A stretch of 64,000 nt of DNA, from contig DASZZN010000023.1 of the NCBI GenBank assembly GCA_035544955.1, positions 1 through 64,000 of the forward strand, given 5' to 3'. This DNA is from Candidatus Dormiibacterota bacterium (GTDB lineage Bacteria > Chloroflexota > Dormibacteria > CF-121). A program made the position numbers and the translations under genes. Shown piece by piece: positions 32,024 through 41,338 of the stretch; the stretch's first letter is position 1; each line of letters starts with the position of its first letter. Below the pieces are notes generated by a model. The model was not told the origin of the DNA and ran no database searches. It saw nothing but the letters and a program-made list of their open reading frames with translations.

Positions 32024-35000
32024 TTAATGATCCGCCGGGCGCGCTGTCAAGGATTTGGCCTCTTTTGTCCCGTCCGCTTCCGCTAGTGCCCAGCTCGCGC
32101 CGGCGTGGTTGGGATCGAGATCGAGAACCTCTTCGAACGCGGTTCGGGCCGGGTTCCGGGATCCAAGGCCGAGGTGAGCGAGCCCCTCGAGATAGCGGCT
32201 CTGTGCCCGGTTGCGGCGCGCGAGATCGTCCTCGAAGAGCAGGAACGCCGGCAGGGAGGTGGCAAAGAAGTCGATCCGAACCTCGGCCTCAGCCTGGCGC
32301 TGGGCGGCGGCGCGTAACTCTTCGAGCAATTGCCTGGCTGCGACGTCGTCACCCAGCCGGCGCAAGGCGAGTGCTCGCCAGAAGGTGGCCTCGGAGACCA
32401 ACGGCACGGGGACCATCACCGGCTGCCGCGACGGTCGGGGTTCCGCGGCCAGGTCGAGCTCTTGCCGTGCACGATCCATATCGCCGAGCGCCTCGAAGGC
32501 GAGGCCGAGATGGTAGCGGAGATCGTGCTCAGAGGTCAGCAAGTGCCTGCCCTCCCCCAGGTTTTCCGGATAGCGCATCGCTGCCTCCAGATGCCCGCGC
32601 GCGTCCTCCGGACGATTGGCGGCAAGCGCGGCCTGACCCAGCCGAAGATGGGCGCGCACATACTGGCCCGACACCAGACCTTCGCCGCCCTCCCACGGAT
32701 GGAAGCGGCGGGACATGATGTACGCCAGCGCCGCCTCGTGCCGACCCAGGTCGTTATACAGCGTGGCCAGCTCGGTTCCCAGATCATCGCGGCGGTCGAC
32801 GAGGTCGCGGTGCGCTTCGAGATCCAGGAGACGCTGCGCGGCCGGGCGACCCGAGCGCTTCGCGAGCTGGTCAGACTCGAGGAGGACTCGTGCGTCGCCT
32901 GGGTCGGCGTCGAGCGCCTTTCGGTACGCGGACTCTGCGTCTTGAGGCCGATGGCGGATGTTGAAATAGGCAATGCCGAGGTTTCGCCATGTCACCGGGA
33001 AGCTCGGGTCGAGCGTGGCGGCACGCTCCCAGGCGATGATCGCCTCCTCGTAACGGCGCCGGTCGTAGAGCAAATTTCCCAGGTGGTATGGTGCCCGGGC
33101 GTCGTCGGGATTCGCGACGATGGCACTCTGCAGGATCGCGATCTCCTCGAGCCGGCCGAAGAAGGCGGGCCCCGGCTCACTGGACGCGGCGATCGCACGA
33201 TGACGTGCCGCCTCCGGCACATATCCGGCTCGCTCGTGCAGCCAGCCGAGGTGGTAATGGCCGATTGGGATCAGGGCATCCTGGGAATTCGCAGCAAGGC
33301 CGGCGTCCGCTGCGGTGATCGCGTCATCCCAGAGGCCCCCCGCTGCCAGGTCGAGCGCGACGTCGAGGTGCGTCTGAAGGTCACCGAACCGGATCGCGTC
33401 AGTCTGCTGACGCAATTGCTGCACCGCCCATCGATGCTCGAGCGCGGCCCACAGGTCCAGCGGATCGCGCTGCAGGGTCGTCTCGGCTTCGCGGAGCGCC
33501 TCCTCCGGACGCCCCGTGTGTCGCAGCATCGCGGCGCGGAGGTCGCGCGCTTTGAGGTCGTCCGCATTGAGCGAAAGAGACCGCTCCAGGTGGGTGAGCG
33601 CGCGATGGAAATGGCCGCGGGCGGCGTCGATCTCGGCCAGCGCGTGGTACGAGGCGTTTGCCCACGCCTCGTTCCAGCTCGCCTTATAGAAGGTGTCGTA
33701 CGCGTTATCGTCTTGGCCGAGATGGCGCAGCGTGATACCCAGGAGATAGAGCGCCTCTCCATCGTAGGGATTTGGGTTGCGGCGGGTGAGCCGGTCAATT
33801 GACGTCCGCAGATGTTTTTCCGCGAGCGCGAATTCGCCGCGCCGGAGGTGCCATGCGCCGAGCGCCGCATTGCTTCTCGAGTCACCGGGATCCCGCCGGA
33901 TCGCCTCGCGCCAGTAGGGCTCCGGCGAGCGCGTCGGGTGACGATACTGCTCGAGGTGGAGGCCTATGAGGAACAGCTCGTCATTGGACGCGATGTCGGC
34001 AGGTGGCCGCGGTTCTGAGGCGGGCGCCGGCAGTTCCTCCTCGACTGCCGCCGCCGGCTGGTGCGAGAGCAGCTCGCGGCCGTCGCCCGCGCGAACGATG
34101 AGCTGCAAGTGCGTCGCGTCCGTCCGCGCCGGGAGCGGAACGCTCGTGACGAAGGGCATGTTCGGCGCCAGGTGCACACGCCGCTCGAACAGTTGCTCAC
34201 CGTTTCGCTCCAGCAGGATCTGCGCGTCCGGAAAGTCGCCGGTCACGGCGAGCCCGACGTGAGCGGCGCCCTCCGCGAGACGCAAGCTCGCCGCGGCATC
34301 GAGGTTTGCATGAGTCGCCGGGCCGATCTTCTGGATCGGATACCAGTACTGGCGGAACGACTTCGTCTCATAGGGCTGGAGAAACGAGAAGTCGGGTTGG
34401 TTGTCGCTGTATCCGCCCGCCATCAGCTCGACGTAGGGGCCGTCCTCATCCGTGAGGTTGCGGTCCCAGGCGTAACCGAACTCGTGGTTTCCCCAGGTCC
34501 AGAGCTTCTTGCCGGGTGCCACGCGGTGGTCGGCAATGTGAACCACGCCGGCATTCGCCCCATGGTCATAGCCGCCGAGGAAATCGTGGCGTGATCCCAT
34601 CGCCATGTACGAGGTCGGCACCGGGATGTTGCGATACCAGCGGAGGTCGGTCCCACCTTGGGGGTTTGCCGCGTAGTCGACACCGTAGTAAGGGCCGCGG
34701 GCTATGGGAAATCTGGACATCGCACGCTTCGCGTGATCAGCGACGTACCAGACGTCCGGAGGAAAGAAGACCTCGTAGCGGTCGTGAACGTGGACGCCGA
34801 CGTTCGCCCACCAGAGGAAGGTCTGCGTCAGGGACGTGCGGTTGTAGACGCGCGCCTCGGCCTCCACATAGGAGCGGCCTGGCCGCAGGCGGATGCCCAC
34901 CATGACCTTCAGCCGCCCCATCGGCTCGTGCTCGGAGAGCCACACCGTCCGGCTACCGTCCGAGTCTTCTTCGATCGACCAATCGACCGGCATGAAGGTC

Positions 35001-35383
35001 GATGGGCGGTGATGCTGTGGCGAGTTGAACTCGACGCCGCCGGAAATCCAGGGCCCGAGCAAGCCCACGAGAGCCGGCTTGATGACCCTTTGCCGGTAAA
35101 AGAAGTGGTAGCCGTTGGTCATGTCCTGCCCGATGTGGATCCGTCCTCCGATCTCCGGCAGGATCATCAGTCGGACCAACCCGTTCTCGAGATGAACGGC
35201 CTGCCAAGCCCGGTCGACCCGTTCATCAGACACGCGATCCGTGACCGGATTCGGATATACCCGACCGCTGCTGCCCTGGTAAACGCGCTTCTCTAGGAAC
35301 ATCGGGCTCCGCTCCGGTGGCTGCTCGGGATAGGTAGGGATCACGACCTCGTCGTGCCAGGCGCGGACATCGCTCACGTTCAC
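32024..35383 (-). CDS. DUF5107 protein with TPR repeats
   Basis: 1119 residues. The N-terminal 350 residues are a DUF5107 beta-sandwich (RVYQGSSGRVYPNPVTDRV, MILPEIGGRIHIGQDMTNGYHFFYRQ, NSPQHHRPSTFMP), which resembles mutarotase-like carbohydrate folds. A short linking domain and at least twelve tetratricopeptide repeats follow (ALGAWHLRRGEFALAEKHLR, YHLGNLLYDRRRYEEAIIAWERA). No signal peptide is seen, so it is predicted to be cytoplasmic. DUF5107 proteins usually occur with glycan-degrading genes. It lies between the alpha-galactosidase and the divergent KDG kinase with a 36-base gap. GTG start. Confidence 0.88.
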   Translation of the reverse strand: MNVSDVRAWHDEVVIPTYPEQPPERSPMFLEKRVYQGSSGRVYPNPVTDRVSDERVDRAWQAVHLENGLVRLMILPEIGGRIHIGQDMTNGYHFFYRQRVIKPALVGLLGPWISGGVEFNSPQHHRPSTFMPVDWSIEEDSDGSRTVWLSEHEPMGRLKVMVGIRLRPGRSYVEAEARVYNRTSLTQTFLWWANVGVHVHDRYEVFFPPDVWYVADHAKRAMSRFPIARGPYYGVDYAANPQGGTDLRWYRNIPVPTSYMAMGSRHDFLGGYDHGANAGVVHIADHRVAPGKKLWTWGNHEFGYAWDRNLTDEDGPYVELMAGGYSDNQPDFSFLQPYETKSFRQYWYPIQKIGPATHANLDAAASLRLAEGAAHVGLAVTGDFPDAQILLERNGEQLFERRVHLAPNMPFVTSVPLPARTDATHLQLIVRAGDGRELLSHQPAAAVEEELPAPASEPRPPADIASNDELFLIGLHLEQYRHPTRSPEPYWREAIRRDPGDSRSNAALGAWHLRRGEFALAEKHLRTSIDRLTRRNPNPYDGEALYLLGITLRHLGQDDNAYDTFYKASWNEAWANASYHALAEIDAARGHFHRALTHLERSLSLNADDLKARDLRAAMLRHTGRPEEALREAETTLQRDPLDLWAALEHRWAVQQLRQQTDAIRFGDLQTHLDVALDLAAGGLWDDAITAADAGLAANSQDALIPIGHYHLGWLHERAGYVPEAARHRAIAASSEPGPAFFGRLEEIAILQSAIVANPDDARAPYHLGNLLYDRRRYEEAIIAWERAATLDPSFPVTWRNLGIAYFNIRHRPQDAESAYRKALDADPGDARVLLESDQLAKRSGRPAAQRLLDLEAHRDLVDRRDDLGTELATLYNDLGRHEAALAYIMSRRFHPWEGGEGLVSGQYVRAHLRLGQAALAANRPEDARGHLEAAMRYPENLGEGRHLLTSEHDLRYHLGLAFEALGDMDRARQELDLAAEPRPSRQPVMVPVPLVSEATFWRALALRRLGDDVAARQLLEELRAAAQRQAEAEVRIDFFATSLPAFLLFEDDLARRNRAQSRYLEGLAHLGLGSRNPARTAFEEVLDLDPNHAGASWALAEADGTKEAKSLTARPADH

Positions 35384-35419
35384 CGCCTGCGACTATAGAC
35401 GCATGGTGGCCTTCCGGCC

Positions 35420-36400
35420 GTGAGCCGTCCAACCGGCAATGTCCTCACCCTGGGCGAGACCATGGTTCTGCTGCATCCATCGGATTCCAGGCCGCTGCGC
35501 TCCTCCGGCCGGCTGGACGTCGGCGTCGCAGGCGCCGACTCCAACTTCGCGATCGCCATGACCCGGCTCGGCTGGCCGGCGATCTGGCTGAGCGCGGTTT
35601 CCGAAGATTCGCTCGGCGACCTCGTCGTGGACATTGTTGGCGGCGCGGGCGTGGACGTATCCCGCGTTCGCCGTGACCCGGATCATCGGACCGGTGTCTT
35701 CTTCAAGGTCCGACAGGAGGGACAGACCCGCGTGCTCTATTACCGCAACGGCTCGGCCGCCAGCCACTTCAACCCCGATTGGCTCGAGCCGTCGCTGTTC
35801 GAAACCGCGGCCCTGCTGCACCTCAATGGGGTCACCTGCGCGCTCAGCGCGTCTTGTGCTGCGAGCGTCGTCCGCGCCGTTGCCCTCGCAAAGCAGCACG
35901 ACGTCAGCGTCTCCCTGGACCTGAACCTGCGTCTTCAGCTGTGGGACCTCGAGCGTGCACGGACCACATTGATCCCTCTCTTATCAGATATCGACATCGT
36001 GCTGGGCACTGAGGAGGAGTTGCTGGCCCTTTCCGACACTCGCGCGCTCGACCAAGCACTGACCATGTTTGCCGCGCGCGGGGCGAGGGTGATCGTAGCC
36101 AAACGTGGCCCGTTTGGTGCTGTCGCTCTGGCTGGCGGGAAACGAACCGACCACCCGGGCTTTGTTCCGCCGGCCGTCGTCGACGAAGTCGGAGCCGGCG
36201 ACGGATTCGCGGCCGGCTTCGTCTCCGCGCTTCTGCGCGGCGCCCCCGTTGAGGAGGCCCTGCGTCAAGGGAACCTGGTTGGGGCCGCCGCGGTGACCGT
36301 CGCCGACGATTTTTCCGGGTACCCGACGCAGTCGCAATTGGAGACCTGGCTCAGGGAGTGGCCAATGCGCGGACCATCTGCGCCGCCCGCTGCCGGATGA
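35420..36400 (+). CDS. kdgK: PfkB-family sugar kinase, probable 2-keto-3-deoxygluconate kinase
   Basis: 326 residues. The N-terminus [14 protein letters not shown], the substrate region [18 protein letters not shown], and the catalytic motif [13 protein letters not shown] with its Asp base mark a ribokinase-fold kinase. The closest recognisable subgroup is KDG kinase. Its 3' end overlaps the convergent KDPG aldolase by 50 bases. Kinase plus aldolase would turn KDG into pyruvate and glyceraldehyde-3-phosphate. GTG start at 35420. Confidence 0.85.
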   Translation: MSRPTGNVLTLGETMVLLHPSDSRPLRSSGRLDVGVAGADSNFAIAMTRLGWPAIWLSAVSEDSLGDLVVDIVGGAGVDVSRVRRDPDHRTGVFFKVRQEGQTRVLYYRNGSAASHFNPDWLEPSLFETAALLHLNGVTCALSASCAASVVRAVALAKQHDVSVSLDLNLRLQLWDLERARTTLIPLLSDIDIVLGTEEELLALSDTRALDQALTMFAARGARVIVAKRGPFGAVALAGGKRTDHPGFVPPAVVDEVGAGDGFAAGFVSALLRGAPVEEALRQGNLVGAAAVTVADDFSGYPTQSQLETWLREWPMRGPSAPPAAG

Positions 36401-37004
36401 CGTCCCGCGTTGCCCCGGCAGTCAACCAGCTCCCGACTCCCACAGCGACGGCCCCCGCGGCAATAAAGGCGGCGGCGTTCTCCAGCGTCACGCCACCCGT
36501 GGGGATCAGCGGCACATCCGCCAGCGGCCCCCGCATCTCCCGCACGTAGGCTGGACCCACGGCGGAGGCCGGGAACAACTTCACCGCCGAGGCCCCGGCC
36601 CGCCACGCCGCCAGGATCTCGGATGCTGTAAAGGCGCCGGGAAAGAACGGCATCCTTCGGCTCACGGCCCAATCGATCAGCTCCAGATCCGTGTGTGGCG
36701 AGACCAGGAAGCGCGCACCGGCCTGAACCGCGGCCGCCGCGCTCGCCACGTCGAGCACGGTCCCGGCACCCACCAGCAGCGATCCGTCGGTGTGGCGCTC
36801 CGCCAGCGAACGAATCGCATCGATGGCGTCCGGACTGTCGAGGGTGACCTCGAAAGCGCGCACGCCGCCCGCCACCAGCGCCTCGGCCACCTGCGGGATC
36901 GAGTTGGGCTCGAGTCGCCGCCCGATCGCGATGACACGCGACGCATGGATCTCTTCCGGGATCCGAGGCCGGCGTTCCGGTAGGTCAGACGAGGAGGCTT
37001 TCAA
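36351..37004 (-). CDS. eda: KDPG aldolase (2-keto-3-deoxy-6-phosphogluconate aldolase)
   Basis: 217 residues of the class I KDPG/KHG aldolase family. [14 protein letters not shown] carries the conserved Glu, LVGAGTVLD the phosphate loop, and [15 protein letters not shown] the Schiff-base Lys (about residue 145). [14 protein letters not shown] completes the barrel. The start is a TTG 20 bases inside the preceding gene, with GGAGGAG closely upstream. It is the last gene of the long minus-strand operon that begins at 44356. Confidence 0.92.
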   Translation of the reverse strand: MKASSSDLPERRPRIPEEIHASRVIAIGRRLEPNSIPQVAEALVAGGVRAFEVTLDSPDAIDAIRSLAERHTDGSLLVGAGTVLDVASAAAAVQAGARFLVSPHTDLELIDWAVSRRMPFFPGAFTASEILAAWRAGASAVKLFPASAVGPAYVREMRGPLADVPLIPTGGVTLENAAAFIAAGAVAVGVGSWLTAGATRDVIRQRAAQMVRALATP

Positions 37005-37884
37005 ACTCCTCCAGGAAATAGTCGATCATGGCTCTCTCCTCGCGGTCCAGCGGCCAGCCCGGCGCCCGGCATCGGTCGCTGGCGACGATTCCGCGCCGCG
37101 CGAGGATCGTCTTTTCCGCCTGGATAATCAGTTCGACGTGCTGCATCCAATACGAAATGTACGGGAGCATTCGCCGGTGCAAATCGAGCGCCTGGTCGTG
37201 CTCGCCGGCCTCCCATGCGCGCCACAGGGCAACGTAGACCTCGGTGAAGGAACACCCGGGTTGCACACCGACGGCGCCGCGGCGCAGCGCGTCGGGCAGC
37301 TGGACACCGGCGTAACCGACGAGGGCCGGAAGCGGCGGATCACCCTCGGCGAGGTCGGCGATAAGGCGGCCCGGAGGCGTCGATTCGACCTTGACCATCC
37401 GAAGGTTCGAATGGGCGGCCGCAAGGCCCCGCAGCGATGGGGCGTCGAGGTTGGTCCCGGTCAGCGCCGGCGCGTACTGGATGATGACCGGCGCATCGAC
37501 AGCGTTAAGGATGGCCGCGAGATGGTCGATGATGGCACCGCGCGAGGGCCCGAGCAGGTAGGGCGGCAGAATGTTGAGCGCGCTCGCACCGCCGGCGACG
37601 GCTTCCCTCGCCTTGCTGACCGCCACCTCGGTCGCGTGGTCCGTGATGGAAATGATTGCCGTTACGTCGTCGTGTCCACGCGTTTCCTGGAGCAACGCCT
37701 GCCGCAGCTGAGTCCGCTCCTCGTCCGTGAGTTTGTAGAACTCGCTGGCGAACCCAAACAGCATCACCGCGGTGACCCCGGTCCCCAACACGTGGCGCGT
37801 CATGTTCTTGAAGCCATCGAGGTCGATATCGCCGTTCTCCAGGAAGGGCACGGCAAGAACCGGGCAGACGCCTCGAACCGTCAT
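36985..37884 (-). CDS. Dihydrodipicolinate synthase-family lyase/aldolase
   Basis: 299 residues from ATG 37884 (ATGA overlap with the epimerase gene); an upstream reading in this frame is not used. A class I aldolase barrel with VIIQYAP (catalytic Tyr) and LRMVKVEST (Schiff-base Lys). The phosphate/carboxylate loop usually GTTGE in DapA is replaced by FGFASEFYKLTDEER. The context of sugar-acid genes argues for a 2-keto-3-deoxy sugar-acid aldolase or dehydratase rather than lysine synthesis. Confidence 0.85.
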   Translation of the reverse strand: MTVRGVCPVLAVPFLENGDIDLDGFKNMTRHVLGTGVTAVMLFGFASEFYKLTDEERTQLRQALLQETRGHDDVTAIISITDHATEVAVSKAREAVAGGASALNILPPYLLGPSRGAIIDHLAAILNAVDAPVIIQYAPALTGTNLDAPSLRGLAAAHSNLRMVKVESTPPGRLIADLAEGDPPLPALVGYAGVQLPDALRRGAVGVQPGCSFTEVYVALWRAWEAGEHDQALDLHRRMLPYISYWMQHVELIIQAEKTILARRGIVASDRCRAPGWPLDREERAMIDYFLEEFESLLV

Positions 37885-38798
37885 GGATGCTGACCGCTGC
37901 CCAGCGTCACCTCGAGGGACCAGCGCAGCGACCGTCCGGGCCGGATGTGTGGCACGCGCTGGTTCGAGACGGCCAGCCTCAGGTCGTCGTAGTAGCCTGT
38001 GCTCGGTTCCAGCGCGATGACGGGGTTCCGCGCGTAGGCACCGTTGTCCAGCCAGATGCCCAGGTATGGAACCGGTTCCGGATCCCAGGCGAGTCGCAGC
38101 CATGGACCGTCGCCATCGATCAGACCGGCGGTTCCAATCTTCGCGTCGGGAAGTGCGTAGAGCTTGCGACCGCCGCCGCGAGGCAGGCCACGCGTCGACT
38201 CGACCTCCGGACCCGGCCAGTGAACGTTTTCGGGCGCCTTGCCTGGCGTAACATCTACCAACTCGTCGACCTCAGCGGGCAGGACGATCCGCGTGCCGGT
38301 CTCCCCGACCACGAACTGGGGGTGGGCGGCCCACAAGAGCCAGAGCGGCGTGGGACCCGTGGCGGAAAGGTCGTACTGCAGCTCGAGCCATGCACCCTCG
38401 ACGCGCATCGTCCGGGTCACCCGGTAGGGAAGCGCGCGCCCGGCCGTCGAGCACACGAGGACCTCGCCGGCTGATGTGGTCTCCCAGGGCAAGGCCCAGA
38501 CCTCGCCATGGTCGGGCAACGGCGTTCCCTGGTAGTCGCCGTCCGGGTAGGTAGCGCCAATGATGGTGGGAAGCATCTCGTCCCAGCCGAACAAACCGGC
38601 GTCGATGAACGCGCTTCCGTAGGTCGGGGGACCACGAAGCTCTCCGACCGGCTGCTCCAGCCACTCGCGACCGCTCGGGCGATGCCGCAGGCTGGCGATC
38701 TTCGCGCCCCGGCGAGGCAGTACGAGGACGTCAATCTCATCGGTCCTCAACCGTTTCCCCGGCTCACCTCGCCAGAGCACGTCGGCCAATGTCACCAA
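37881..38798 (-). CDS. Aldose 1-epimerase-like protein
   Basis: 305 residues with the galactose mutarotase-like beta-sandwich: PRRGAKIASLRHRPSGREWL, GLFGWDEMLPTI, LWLLWAAHPQFVVGE with the catalytic-type His, and NPVIALEPSTGYYDDL with the Glu. It would equilibrate sugar anomers or act as a carbohydrate-binding epimerase. The start is TTG 38798 or GTG 38795, overlapping the GntR stop by a few bases. Confidence 0.8.
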   Translation of the reverse strand: MVTLADVLWRGEPGKRLRTDEIDVLVLPRRGAKIASLRHRPSGREWLEQPVGELRGPPTYGSAFIDAGLFGWDEMLPTIIGATYPDGDYQGTPLPDHGEVWALPWETTSAGEVLVCSTAGRALPYRVTRTMRVEGAWLELQYDLSATGPTPLWLLWAAHPQFVVGETGTRIVLPAEVDELVDVTPGKAPENVHWPGPEVESTRGLPRGGGRKLYALPDAKIGTAGLIDGDGPWLRLAWDPEPVPYLGIWLDNGAYARNPVIALEPSTGYYDDLRLAVSNQRVPHIRPGRSLRWSLEVTLGSGQHP

Positions 38799-39517
38799 GC
38801 CTCGCCCCCGCCAGCCGGCGAACGCGGTCGAGCCGAACGACGGCGGGCAGCGCGCTCTGCGTCTCGCGCGGCTTTGCGGAGCAGGTCGCGCATGCGCTGC
38901 TCCGCCCGTTTCGGCCGTTGCCCTTCGACGGCCACCAACACCGCGCGGTGGAGCTCAATTGACGCTGGATCCGTATGCTCCCACGGGAAGGCGACCAGGT
39001 CACGCAACCGCAGGGCGGGCTGCAGGACAACCCCGAGGCGCTCGAGCAGCTCGTTGTGGGTGGCCGCGAGCACGGCTCGGTGAAAGTGGAGATCCGCGGC
39101 AGCCACGTCCGCCGCTTGTTTGGCACGCTCCAGCTCTTGCAACGCCTTTTTCATGGCCCGCAGGTCTGCCGGTAACCGCCTCTCGGCCGCGAGCCGCGCC
39201 CCTTGCGGTTCGACAATGCGCCGCACTTCGTCCAGGCGTCGCAGCAGCGGAAGATTGGTTGCTGGATCACCCTGCCACACGAGGACATCGGCATCCAGGA
39301 CATTCCACTCGGTCCGGGGCCGCACGTAGGTTCCAAAATGCGGCCGGGCCTCGAGGAGCCCCTTTTCGGTCAAAACCTTTAACGCCTCGCGAACCGCGGT
39401 CCGGCTCGCCCCGTACCGGCCCTCGAGCTCAGGAATTTCCACGACGTCACCGGGCCGCAGATCGCCGTTTCCGATTCGGCGGCCAAGGTCTTCGACCACC
39501 TGCCTGTGCAGACCCAT
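38792..39517 (-). CDS. GntR-family regulator, FadR subfamily
   Basis: 241 residues from ATG 39517; an upstream in-frame extension overlaps the SDR gene. The N-terminal winged helix is GNGDLRPGDVVEIPELEGRYGASRTAVREALKVLTEKGLL. The C-terminal FCD effector domain has LHFHRAVLAATHNELL and metal-ligand-type His/Asp residues. FadR-type FCD regulators often sense sugar acids. It sits mid-operon and probably acts on the palindrome at 44374-44382, whose GT-N3-AC core matches the GntR operator pattern. Confidence 0.92.
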   Translation of the reverse strand: MGLHRQVVEDLGRRIGNGDLRPGDVVEIPELEGRYGASRTAVREALKVLTEKGLLEARPHFGTYVRPRTEWNVLDADVLVWQGDPATNLPLLRRLDEVRRIVEPQGARLAAERRLPADLRAMKKALQELERAKQAADVAAADLHFHRAVLAATHNELLERLGVVLQPALRLRDLVAFPWEHTDPASIELHRAVLVAVEGQRPKRAEQRMRDLLRKAARDAERAARRRSARPRSPAGGGEAW

Positions 39518-39521
39518 GGCC

Positions 39522-40271
39522 TCAGTCTTTCTTGACCGTGTAGCCGCCATCGACGAGGAGGGTCGCACCCGTGACGTAGGACGCATCATCCGAGGCCAGA
39601 AAGACGACGGCGGCCGCCACTTCCTCCGGGCGGCCCATCCGTCCGGCGGCCGTACCGGCCGCGGCGCGCTCCAGGTCCGCGGCGCTCGCGGAATCCCAGG
39701 CGCCCGTCACAATAGGGCCGGGAAGGACGGCGTTGACACGGACCTCCGGACCGTACTCAACGGCAAGTTGTCGGGTCAACGCGATGATGCCCCCCTTCGC
39801 CGCGGCGTAGGCCGGGTGGGAATGGAAGCCCAACAGGGCCTGGACCGACGAGGAGTTGACGATGTTGCCCCGCACGGCTCGCAGATCCGACAGGAACGTT
39901 CGCACCGAGAGGTACACGCTGCTGAGGTCGACTGCGAGCTGCCGTTCCCAGGAACGCTCGTCGAGAAGGTGCGCGGGTGCGAGCTCGACCGGCACGTATG
40001 CATTGTTGTGAATGACATCGAGCCGTCCGTGGCGCTCCCGCACCCTGGCTGCCAGTGCGCGCCAGTCGTCGGCGCTGGAGACGTCACACCGGATGGCGGA
40101 CGCGTCACGGCCGCCGTCTCGGAGCTCGGACGCGACCCGCTCGGCCGCGGCCTCATTGATATCGGCCAGGATGACCGACGCCCCTTCCTCGGCAAACCGC
40201 CGGGCCGTGGCGGCCCCAATCCCCGATGCCGCCCCCGTGACCAAGGCGACCCGTCCTGTAAAACGGATCAT
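39522..40271 (-). CDS. Short-chain dehydrogenase/reductase
   Basis: 249 residues from ATG 40271 (ATGA overlap). A classical SDR: TGAASGIG cofactor loop, DINEAAAE at the second strand, HNNAY in place of NNAG, and the active site SSSVQALLG with PAYAAAKGG (Tyr and Lys). The C-terminus ATLLVDGGYT is typical. With a GH105-like gene next to it and KDG kinase and KDPG aldolase nearby, a KduD-like keto-sugar-acid dehydrogenase is a reasonable guess, but sequence alone does not prove the substrate. Confidence 0.9.
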   Translation of the reverse strand: MIRFTGRVALVTGAASGIGAATARRFAEEGASVILADINEAAAERVASELRDGGRDASAIRCDVSSADDWRALAARVRERHGRLDVIHNNAYVPVELAPAHLLDERSWERQLAVDLSSVYLSVRTFLSDLRAVRGNIVNSSSVQALLGFHSHPAYAAAKGGIIALTRQLAVEYGPEVRVNAVLPGPIVTGAWDSASAADLERAAAGTAAGRMGRPEEVAAAVVFLASDDASYVTGATLLVDGGYTVKKD

Positions 40272-41338
40272 TCGGCCTCGGGAGCCTCGTGCCCGAGTCG
40301 CTCGGCAAGGGCCAGCGCCAGCGGACCCTCTCCCCATGGGACGTTGAAGCCCCGGGGCGCGTGGGCGTAGTGGGATGGCAGAGTGCAGGCGTTGACCGCG
40401 GCGGAGACGCCGTTCAGGATGCCGTGCTCGTCCGTGGACGTGAGGGCGGCTTGCAACGCGCGGTCGGCCGCGACGCGCGCCGCATTGCCGGCGACGCCGG
40501 TACGTGCCGCTCGGAAGAAGCCGGCGGCCATGAACGCGGCCGTCGAGGTCTCATCGCCGGAGGCGGCGTCGCCGACGACCACATCCCAGTGGCCGTCGTC
40601 GCGCTGCAACCGGATCATGGCGCCGATCAACCGCAACGCCGAATCCGCAAGCTCAGGACGGCAGGCATGCCCCGGGGGAAGCTCGTCGAGGACATCGAGC
40701 AGACCCAGCAACGCCCAGCCCTGGCCTCGTCCCCATCCGGGACCGTAGGTGCGGTCGGATCCCTCCAGCACGAAGTGATCGAATAGACCACTTTCGGTCT
40801 GCAGCAGGCGGACGTAGCCCATTGCTTGTCGCGCCCCCTCATCGACCCATCCTTGGTCGCCGGTCACCGCGCCCAGCGCGACCAGAAAGGGCGGGTCGAA
40901 GTGGAGGCAGTCCACGAAGACGCCGGCAGGCGGGTTGGCGATCAATGCCCGCTCCGCCGAACTGAGGGTGTCTGGCCCATAGGGGTGCTGCAATGGCGAG
41001 TGCTCCCACGTGGCAAAGACGCCCCCGATTCGGGGTCGTGTCACAAGGTAATCCGCCAGCCCGAGGGCCCCATCCTTCACGAGTGAGTCTTCGGTGACCC
41101 GGTAAATCTGGAGCATCGCGAGGCCTGGTGCGGTGCAGTCGAGGCGCACGTAGGGCTCTGCGCGCGTCGCCCAGGCACGCACAAAGCCGTGTGCGAACCG
41201 CAGCCACCGATCGTCCGAGAGTGCGTTGGAGGCGGCCACCATGCCTTCGAATCCGATCGAGTCCCCAAAGCTCCAGGTCTTATACGGGAGCAGGATCAAT
41301 TGGTCCGCCACGCGCCGCAACGTCTCGGTCAGCATCAT
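40268..41338 (-). CDS. GH88/GH105-like unsaturated glycuronyl hydrolase
   Basis: 356 residues forming an alpha/alpha barrel. FGDSIGFEGMVAAS, FVDCLHFDPPFLVALG with the catalytic-type Asp, and the family signature PGWGRGQGWALLGLLDVL are present. No signal peptide, so it is cytoplasmic. Family members cleave unsaturated uronic acid from oligosaccharides released by pectin or other polysaccharide lyases. Start ATG 41338, overlapping the MBL stop; another ATG follows directly. Confidence 0.82.
   Translation of the reverse strand: MMLTETLRRVADQLILLPYKTWSFGDSIGFEGMVAASNALSDDRWLRFAHGFVRAWATRAEPYVRLDCTAPGLAMLQIYRVTEDSLVKDGALGLADYLVTRPRIGGVFATWEHSPLQHPYGPDTLSSAERALIANPPAGVFVDCLHFDPPFLVALGAVTGDQGWVDEGARQAMGYVRLLQTESGLFDHFVLEGSDRTYGPGWGRGQGWALLGLLDVLDELPPGHACRPELADSALRLIGAMIRLQRDDGHWDVVVGDAASGDETSTAAFMAAGFFRAARTGVAGNAARVAADRALQAALTSTDEHGILNGVSAAVNACTLPSHYAHAPRGFNVPWGEGPLALALAERLGHEAPEAE

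Noticed and set aside
36985-37884. Annotation of the DHDPS-family gene as dapA for lysine synthesis
   Set aside because: The substrate loop differs and all neighbours are sugar-acid genes.
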